Source: Pinus tabuliformis
Lineage: Eukaryota; Streptophyta; Pinopsida; Pinales; Pinaceae
Direction: 5' to 3'
DNA: 64,000 bases
Assembly: GCA_031772625.1 (NCBI GenBank)
Contig: CM062814.1
Location: forward strand, 363,231,750-363,295,749
Shown here: positions 56,850-64,000 of the stretch, piece after piece
Layout of the letters: every line of letters starts with the position of its first letter
Position numbering within the stretch: the stretch's first letter is position 1
Made by a program: the position numbers and the translations under genes
Notes under the pieces: model-generated
Seen by the model: the letters and a program-made list of their open reading frames with translations, nothing else
What the model was told of the DNA's origin: nothing
The model's database searches: none

Positions 56850-57548
56850 CTATTTGATAACTATATCTAGCCTATGAGTTACCTTCACGACTTTTTCTTC
56901 TTCCCTTCACCACCCTTCAAAGGCCTAGCTTTTGGATAGATTGACGTTCCTTAGTTGTTGCTGTAGTTCTTCATACCTTTCTCGAGGAACCGTTTTTTCT
57001 ATGAGATTTTCTTCCTTCACAGGTGATGTAGCTCTGAATAATATTCGCCAATTCTGCCCCGAATTATCCTAATGCTGCTGGTAGAACCCTCTTTCCTCTA
57101 ATTGTCAGGCTCTGGCCTTCCTCCTGGAAGGTTTCTATGATCTTCCGCAATCTCTCCTTCTTTAACGTCCATACAGGTCCAGCGGTTGGCAGTCCCGAGA
57201 CCTATGCGATTATGTCATCAATGACTGCTATGTGTCTCCCCCTTACTGTGGAGTCATACTCTTGCAATTTCTGCAAGAATTCGATTGCTACAGTCTCATT
57301 GGATTCTTGTAAGTGATTGAGATACGTTAACCATCCTGCTCTTGCCAGGATTTCTCGTGCAACATCAGAGACTGTCAACACTTGTGGCTCTCTCTAAATC
57401 GATCTTCCTCCCATGTTTGTGGTTCGCTGTAAAATCTCAGAATTTGACAATGGAACAGCAAGCTGTTCATGCTGTTAAAACACAGAGAAATTAACAGATG
57501 TAGGACTTGCTCAAAATCTAAAGGGCTTTACTAATGTCGCAGAGCATA

Positions 57549-57815
57549 CTATGGAAATGGCTTAGGAACAGCAAGCCATGCAAAAATAAAAAATAGTATA
57601 CCATTGAGCCGTGCTATTCCCAAGTACGCAATTTCCTGAATAGTGGTCTGACACGTAATCCAGGGAATGATGAGGTTAACCTCCCCCCCCCCAATGTGAT
57701 AGGCCATCCCGGCTGTCAAATAAAGGAGCGGTGTGTCGATCTGCCCTGGAACAGAGTCATAAAGGAACAATGTACATGGCAATATGCTATGTTTACAAAA
57801 GTAGCAGGTTACCAA
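57549..57815 (-). pseudogene. ORF3-like piece of element G
   Basis: 88 codons: GQIDTPLLYLTAGMAYHIGG then EVNLIIPWITCQTTIQEIAY. This parallels the middle of the intact Athila ORF3 (GRFGILYVYHAKIMMHFMGE followed by DINLPYFLLSSL), the part I compare to the putative plant transposon protein domain. The position, downstream of pol and the minisatellite, also fits ORF3. The similarity is weak and judged by eye. Confidence 0.4.
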
Positions 57816-58953
57816 AATCGAGGTGCAAGGTCAGATCTCTTAATAAGAGACTGTTATGATATGATGCGAGGTTGGGAAGATAGGACAGTTGTGATGCATA
57901 CAATGTCTCATGTGGTCATTGTCAACTTTTCTATCATGATTGGTGATAATAGATTTTCATGTGTTTTATGGTTCGGGAAATAATATACATTCTTATTATG
58001 TGATTTATTACTAAGGTATAAGAAACAGAAGGGTGCTGATAATTACCTATTGGTGTAAGTAATGTGACTTCAATACCATTAACAGTGCTCTGCTGCCGAC
58101 AGGTGTCCATAACCTTGGCAGAGTTCTTTATTTCACCCATGGAACCATGATCCTTTGTGTATGCTTAGGAAATGTTGTGTGATTTCAAAATGTAGGCCAT
58201 TATGCTGGCTTGGTGACCAGTTAGCCATAATTCCATTCACGTTGAAGGAGTGAAAGGTGGGCAGGCCGGCTTGTGATGAGACCTCCTGTTCCAAGGGTTC
58301 TTAATTTGATATACCTTTTGGACCATATCCCTAGTGTGGTGGCTAGAGTGGGAATGCCACTTCACTTTCTTCCTCATGATCATGGTAGGCTGGCTCTTGA
58401 TGAGACCCCCTATCCTGCATTTGACAACTTATATAACCAAGTCATTAAAACATCATTTTTTGCTTTTTTTTTTTCTTTCTTTTTCATAAAGTACTTTCCC
58501 GTTTATACACAAAGGGTGGTTCAACACTCCTTAAGAGTAGGAATGGTGGAAGAAGTCTTAACATCTCAATAGGAACATGTAAACCCTTTGCTCTTATTCC
58601 TGAATAATAATCAAAGAGAATTGTGAAAATTTTAAAAGGAACCAACATGATAAAGATAACCAATCAGAGCAGAATTAGTGGAACAATGACAGAAAAAGAT
58701 AATGGGTAAGTGTGTCCTTCCCTTTTTCCTCTTACCAATTCAGAGCAATTTCTTATAAAAATAGCGATTTTATAATTTACTGATTTCAGTATGTTGTCAT
58801 TTTGTATCCATTGCATAAGTGCATAGCTATGTTCAAAAAGACTTGAAAGAACAGGAATAGTAGGCATCCTTAATTTAGAACAACAAGGGGAGAAAGCATA
58901 AGTAAAAGGAATACGAGGATGTTGTTGTTTCAAAAGGGAAGAGCAAAAGAATA

Positions 58954-59335
58954 CAAGTGGTGTTCCTTTTGAAAGAGGAACAACAAAAAATCAAAAATGT
59001 TGTTCCTTTGGAAAAGGAACAACAGAAAACACAAATGTCGTTCCTTTGAAAAAGGAACAGCAAAAATCGAAAATGTTGTTCCTTTGGAAAAGGAACAGCA
59101 GAAAACACAAATGCCATTCCTTTGGAAAAGGAACAGAAAAAGGCACAAATGTCGTTCCTTTGGAAAAGGAACAACAAAAATCACAAATGTTGTTCCTTTG
59201 GAAAAGGAACATCAGAACACACAAATGTCGTTCCTTTGGAAAAGGAACAGCGAAAAGCACAAATGTCGTTCCTTTGGAAAAGGAACAACAAAAATCAAAA
59301 GTGTTGTTACTTTGTAAAAAGGAACAGCAAAAGAA
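58954..59335. repeat. 38-bp minisatellite with palindromic core, about ten units
   Basis: Each unit reads GTYGTTCCTTTGGAAAAGGA, then ACARCARAAAnCACAAAT. The core GTTCCTTTGGAAAAGGAAC is nearly self-complementary. Two unit types partly alternate (tail ...GAAAACACAAAT and tail ...AAAATCACAAAT), giving a higher-order period near 76 bp. Several frames on both strands are open across it only because the unit lacks stops. A related short block (59386-59430) extends it. Confidence 0.9.
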
Positions 59336-59559
59336 AAAAAGAACAGCAAAGTTAAAGAAAAATGAATAGCTGATCCAAAAGGTGTTGTTCCTTTTTCAAG
59401 AAATCTTGTCCCTTTGAGAAAAGGAACAACAGAAAACAATAAAATTGCTGCTGCTCCGAAAAGTAACAGCAAAGTGTTGATACAAAAATAATTCAACAAA
59501 ACAAAGAAATTATGTACAAAGTGTAAAAAGAGATAAATCACTTAATGAATCATAGGTGA

Positions 59560-60775
59560 GGAAGACTTCTGTCCCTCCCCCAAAATTTCCATATCAAAGT
59601 CTTGGCATAGCTACTGGCCAAAGGACTCTCGAGTGAGTGGTTTGCGATAAAGTCAAACTCAGTGGTCATTTGCCTTGAAGGCATATCCAGAACCGTCAAT
59701 AGTGATTAGAGTAAGAGTACCATTGTCATGTACCTTCTGGATTTCGTATGGTCCCAACCAACGAGTCTGAAGTTTCCCGGGAAAGTCCTGAAACCTGGAA
59801 TCATACAAAAGTACCCAGTATCCTTCGTGGAAGACTTTATTTTTAATGACAGCATCATGTCATTTAGCTCACTGTTGTTGGATCAGTGAAGTGTTTTGGA
59901 GTTCAGAGAGCCTGATTTCATCTAGCTCATTGATCTGTTGTAATTGATTAATCTATGCCTCGGTTAGATCTAAGCCAACTTCTTGTATTGTTCGCAATGT
60001 TTGAATTTCGAATTCTATGGGGAAGATGGGTTGTTTTCCAAACAGTAATTGATAAGGTGAGTAACCGGTGGTACTTCTCCATGTTGTTCTGTAAGCCCAC
60101 AGTTCTTCTGGTAGTCTGGCAGCCCAATCACGTCTATGTGACGCAATGGTTTTTGTTAGGATTGCTTCTATTATTTTATTGCTGCTTTCTACCTAACCAT
60201 TTGCCTGTGGGTGGTATGGAGTAGTGATTTTATGTTGGACATGATAGTTTTTGAGTGTTGCAGCTATTTTGTTCCCAGCAAACTGTGCTCTACCATCCAT
60301 AATTATATCTCTTGGAAGGTCGTTGTGCACAAACATATGGAACAAGAACTGTATGACAGAATCCTCTGTAGCTCTCGAAAATGCCTCTGCTTCAACCCAT
60401 TTGGTGACATATTCTGTTGCCACCAAAATATATGTTTTATGGTTCGAGGGTGGGTTAATTGGTCCAACAAAATCAAGGTCCCATCATTCGGATGGTTCAA
60501 TGACTAGCTGTGGGTTCAGGGGCATCTCATCGGACTGACCAGGGTTCTGTTCTTTGGCAACTGTCACAATCTTGGATGAATTTCTTTTCATCTTTCAAAA
60601 TTGTAGGCCAATAATACCCTGTTTGCAACACCTTATGCCTAGTTCTATGATCAACGAAATATCCGCCACATGGTCCGTCATGGCAGGCTTTTAAAATGTC
60701 AAAGATTTCATCCTCCTGAACGCATCTTCTGATATGCATATCTGACCCTATGTGGAACAGGTAGCCTCCAACCAA
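59560..60775 (-). pseudogene. Integrase of element G, decayed
   Basis: Zinc finger HDGPCGGYFVDHRTRHK to CDSCQRT, then a one-base frameshift near 60540. Core WDLDFVGPINPP with the first Asp, then VATEYVTKWVEAEAFSRA and MDGRAQFAGN (second Asp). TPYHPQANG is followed by a TAG (60195-60193) where Gln is expected, and the Glu motif comes next. The C-terminal part reads GYSPYQLLFGKQPIFPIEF, RWLGPYEIQKVHDNGT and LYRKPLTRESF, down to about 59560, with further stops. It parallels 12037-13180 of the intact Athila element. Confidence 0.8.
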
Positions 60776-60802
60776 AGAGAATCGAGCACTCTGCTGAACA
60801 AT

Positions 60803-62475
60803 CTATTTCCGCTCATTATGGGTTAGATGTTTCGGTAGTTTACCTACTGCTAGGTAATTGGCAACATCAACATACCAGGGCATTTTAACAGCAACAACAA
60901 ACAAATTCTCATCTGGAAATTGATCTTCAACTGCTGCTGCATCGATTGGCTTTGGCATTCGTGAGAGAAAATCAGCTACAGGATTTTCTTTTCCAAGTCG
61001 ATGCTTGATTGTAATATCAAATTCCTGCAATATAATCAGCCATCTAGTTATTCTGCAATTTGTGATAGGCTCATTTGCTAAATATTTTATGGCAGAATGA
61101 TCTGTATACAAGATAACAAGATATCCAGTAATGTAATGTCTGCACTTATTGACAGCATGTATTACAGCTAGAAATTCTTTTTCAGTAACAGTGTAATTTA
61201 ATTTAGCAGGGGATAAATTTTTGCTAATATAACATATGGTTTTTTATCCTCTCCCTGCCCAAGGACTGCTCCAATCGATGTATCTGAGACATCTGATGAT
61301 ATCTGAAATGGCAAATCCCAATTTGGTCCTCAAAGGACTGGGGCTGTGGACACAAGCTTCTTCAGATCCTAGAAAACACGTTCACAATTTTCTGTCCAAA
61401 GAAAATCAACATTACCTGTTAGTGCATACAGAGGTGCAGCATTATGCGAAAAATGTTCTATAAACCTCCTATAATAACCAGAAAATCCAAGAAAACTGCG
61501 TACCTCCATTTGAGTGGTAGGAGTGGGAATAAGCAAAATTATTTGGATTTTGGCTGAGTCTACCTGAATGCCAGCTGCTGAAATATAGTGTCCTAGAATA
61601 AGTCCTTCAGTCATCGTCATATAGCATTTTTCATGGCTTAAACAAAGCCTAGTAGCAATGCAGCATTGTAGGACTTTTTCAAGTGTGTTCAATGCTGGAT
61701 CAAAATCGTCTCTGTATGGTGTAAAGTCATCCATGTAGACTTCAATTCCTTCATTTATTAAGTTTGCAAAAATGCTGAGGATAGCCCTTTAGAATGTGGC
61801 GGGAGCATTGCATAAGCCAAAGGGTAGAACTCTGTAGGCAAATGTTCCCCAAGGACAAGTAAAAGTGGTTTTGTCTTGGCCTTCAGGGGCAATCTGGATC
61901 TGATTATATCCACTAAAGCCATCTAGGAAAGAAAAGAATTTCTTTCCTGCCAAAGTTTCTAATACTTGATCGATGAATGGGAAAGGGAAGTGGTCCTTTT
62001 GTGTTGCTTTATTTAGCTCTCTGTAGTCCACACAAATTCTCCATTTCCCATTCTTTTTTGGTACCACCACAAGTGGAGAGACCCATTTACTATTGGATAT
62101 AGGATAGATGAAATTGACATCTAAAATTTTTTGAATTTCAACTTTTACCACATCTTTTAGATGAGGATCAAGTCTCCTTTGAGGCTGGCGAACAGGTCTC
62201 ACATCCTTTTCTATGTAAATGCGGTGTGTACATAATTTGGGATCAATTCCTTTCATATCAGGGTAGTCCCATGCAAATGCTTCTTTATATTTCCTCAATA
62301 AATGGATGAGCTTCGTTTCTTGTTCAGAGGTGAGGTTGGCATTAATGTTTAAGGTTTTTCCCGATTCAATTTCCACAATTTTACTATTTGCAACAGAGGT
62401 AATAGGTATTGTTTGGTCATGTGTTTCTTTAAGAGGATCTTCTTCTAATTCATTATCAAATGCTGCCTCTATCAT
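60803..62475 (-). pseudogene. Reverse transcriptase and RNase H of element G, decayed
   Basis: RT at 62475-61369 is one frame with a stop at 61789-61791 (GLCNAPATF then TAA where Gln is expected). It has EIQKILDVNFIYPISNSKWV, LPFGLCNAPATF, YMDDF (near 61735) and VRSFLGFSGYYRRFIEHF. A TAG at 61369-61371 (Gln expected) leads into RNase H, which shifts frame and resumes at 61111-60803 (YTDHSAIKYLANEPI, RLGKENPVADFLSRM). Both quoted stops fit C-to-T changes. Confidence 0.85.
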
Positions 62476-62573
62476 GTGACATTGTGTGTGGGATCTGAGT
62501 TCAGTTTGACTAATAAAATTATTAATGGCATTGTCTTCTGTTTGGTCTTTGAAATAAAGTGCCTCTTGTATAG

Positions 62574-63152
62574 TTAATTGAGATCTAATGTTATCAGTAA
62601 GGTATGATACAGGTGCCTATTAGTTTTCATTATTGTGACACTTGGCTGCGCTAGAGGATATAAAGCTAAGTTCTTGATATTTGCTCCTCTGATTATGGTC
62701 ATATTGCCTTGTTGGCAGCAAATATAAGCATCGGCAATTGCAAGCCAAGGTCTACCTAAAATCAATGGGTGTCCATCAAGTCGGTTTTTGGGATTTATTA
62801 TCAAAAAATCAGTCAAATAATCCCAAGAGTCAACAGATACCATGACATCATGTAGTCTGTCCTCTGGCCTAACCATAGATCCGTCAGCCAGTTCTAGTAA
62901 GGTAGAGGTGGGTTCTACAGATGTAATGCCTAGCTTTTGGCAAGTAGTAGTTGTTAAGATATTGATTGCAGCTCCTAGATCAACTAAGGCATTGGGGAAG
63001 GTTTGGCCATAAATTTGTACAATTACTATTAGATTTCCTGGGTTTTCGTATTTAATGGGTGTTTCTTTTCCTGATAACAAGTTAGATAGAGTGCCAACAA
63101 CTTGGACTCTTGGATTGTTTGCTATATTCCTCCTTGGTTTCTTTACACACAA
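62574..63152 (-). pseudogene. Protease region of element G
   Basis: 192 open codons containing VVGTLSNLLSGKETPIKYE, then the aspartic protease motif VDLGAAINI (Leu variant, as in the intact Athila copy), LLELADGSMVRPEDRLHDV and GHPLILGRPWLAIADAYI. The catalytic Asp is kept. Upstream and downstream frames are interrupted, so it is part of a dead polyprotein. Confidence 0.85.
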
Positions 63153-63281
63153 TTATTTGATAGTCTTTGCATATATCGGGATATCTTGAATGGCTTGGAG
63201 GAATGGAATTTTTATCTACAAATTTTGTAATTCTCCCAGAATGTCAAAATCAGGATATTGTGTAGGTCAAGGTATGATTAA

Positions 63282-64000
63282 TCATTCTGGGAACGGGGGA
63301 GAGGATGTGGTTGCTTGGTTATGAGTTTTTTGTTTGTTCACATCCTCTTCTTGTGATAGTTGTTCTCTAGGTAACTGATTTTCAACATGAACTGTCTTGT
63401 CTCCCTCCGTTTCAATAATACGCCCAGATCTTAGCTGAAGATCATTACACTCCCTTAGATCGGCTCCTATTTTAGGTGTTTCTACTATTTGGACAGATTG
63501 TACTGGTCTATTATTTGGGTTAGGGTTGGGTTGGGCTGGGAGTTGCAGTCTCAGGTTAGACTGGGGGTTTGTTGTAAGGCTAGCAATGTAGGTTGAGGGA
63601 GCGGAATGGTTCCTACTGGCTGATGCATCGGTCTTTTCCAGTTTGTCTGCTAGGCTGGACTTTGTGAAGTAGGAGGGGTCCATTGTGTTGGGCATGTGTT
63701 ACTTTGCCAATATGGTGGGACATAGGGAATATTCGGCCAATTACATTGGCTTGCTTGATTCGGCCACGAGGTTGATGAAGGAAATGACTGTGGTGACCAA
63801 TTTGGAAACAGGAGTTGAGGTTGATTTTGCCACATATTATATTGTTGAGCATTATACTATGGGGACTGAAAAGAATAAGTTGGGTCTGAAAACATACCAG
63901 ATTGTCACAGCTACCACTGACAGCGTTGATTGAGCATATACACCGATTCTGGATCTTCTTCTGCTTCCTTGTATACTGCTTTTAATCCGGGAAGTGAGGG
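63282..64000 (-). pseudogene. Gag-pol linker of element G
   Basis: Gln/Asn/Pro-rich sequence (QLPAQPNPNPNNRPVQ) with DLQLRSGRIIE and SSPPFPE, matching VQLRSGRILD and ATPPFPE in the linker of the intact Athila pol (9250-9470). The adjacent frame at 63852-63613 carries the end of gag. It runs off the window. Confidence 0.65.

Larger units (their letters stand above)
54480..64000 (-). mobile_element. Athila-like Ty3/gypsy element G, decayed, 5' part beyond window
   Basis: On the minus strand, from the window end: gag-pol linker (64000-63282), protease (63152-62574), RT (62475-61369), RNase H (61111-60803), integrase (60775-59560), a 38-bp minisatellite (58954-59335), ORF3-like pieces (57815-56190), a candidate polypurine tract and a candidate 3' LTR starting at 55966. 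The pol motifs parallel the intact Athila element but the sequence is well diverged. Stops occur in every domain. The 5' LTR and most of gag are right of the window, so the LTR end near 54480 is only a guess. Confidence 0.7.

Noticed and set aside
57687..57696. Poly-C run as a polypurine tract (minus strand)
   Set aside because: It lies inside the ORF3-like frame and no LTR-like TG start follows it.
58954..59335. CRISPR-like array
   Set aside because: The spacers are not unique, the whole 38-bp unit is repeated, and the DNA is a plant genome.
58875..59541. Seven overlapping open frames on both strands across the 38-bp repeat
   Set aside because: The unit lacks stops in several frames and 38 is not a multiple of three, so frames rotate through the same sequence; an artefact of the repeat.
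60193..60538. Plus-strand frames opposite the element G integrase
   Set aside because: They are the opposite-strand shadow of a clear integrase sequence.

Overview
This window is plant nuclear DNA from a large, repeat-rich genome. The evidence is Athila-type and Tat-type Ty3/gypsy elements, a Ty1/copia element, and a laccase pseudogene whose first four exons have the sizes normally seen in seed plants. A gymnosperm is my best guess from the general look of the repeats, but nothing in the sequence proves it. I see no intact host gene and no RNA gene. Almost everything recognisable is a retrotransposon in some state of decay.

Layout, left to right. (1) 1-4592 is the 3' part of a plus-strand Tat-like element (element A): an antisense gene resembling the plant mobile domain (PMD), a spacer, a polypurine tract and a 3' LTR at 3581-4592. 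(2) 4593-24987 is a second, older element of the same family on the minus strand (element B). Its 5' LTR is 24006-24987, its decayed pol lies at 24005-20344, and its antisense PMD-like gene reads plus at 18561-19790. Element A is inserted into its left side. (3) 5343-17945 is a young Athila-type element nested inside element B. It has two 1.8-kb LTRs about 1.3 percent diverged by hand count, a GTTGA target duplication, a tRNA-Asp type primer site, gag, pol and a third ORF. (4) Element B itself sits in an older gypsy element D, of which a 2.7-kb LTR (25292-27990) and a primer site remain. (5) 27991-31541 is intergenic DNA with several short tandem repeats and a foldback element. (6) 31542-37851 is a complete but dead copia element with an AGATG target duplication, inserted about 370 bp upstream of (7) a laccase pseudogene (38219-40490) and a tandem partial duplicate of its 3' end (40528-41121). 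(8) 41122-48479 is AT-rich intergenic DNA with a three-unit tandem array, each unit carrying its own expanded microsatellite. (9) 48480-50100 is a decayed single-frame ORF of unknown family. (10) 51530-53012 is an Athila-like integrase fragment. (11) About 54480-64000 is a decayed Athila-like element on the minus strand (element G) with a 38-bp minisatellite between pol and its 3' end.

Two themes link the regions. First, the reading frames are mostly uninterrupted except for stop codons that look like C-to-T or G-to-A changes (CAG, CAA, CGA or TGG turned into stops). That is the expected scar of cytosine methylation, notably at CAG (CHG) sites. Second, the two copies of the Tat-like family share an antisense gene with a conserved TATA box, a conserved 5' splice site, an intron of nearly equal length (230 and 226 nt) and a conserved ATG at the start of exon 2. 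This suggests that the family carries an independently expressed antisense gene, and it is the most interesting system in the window.
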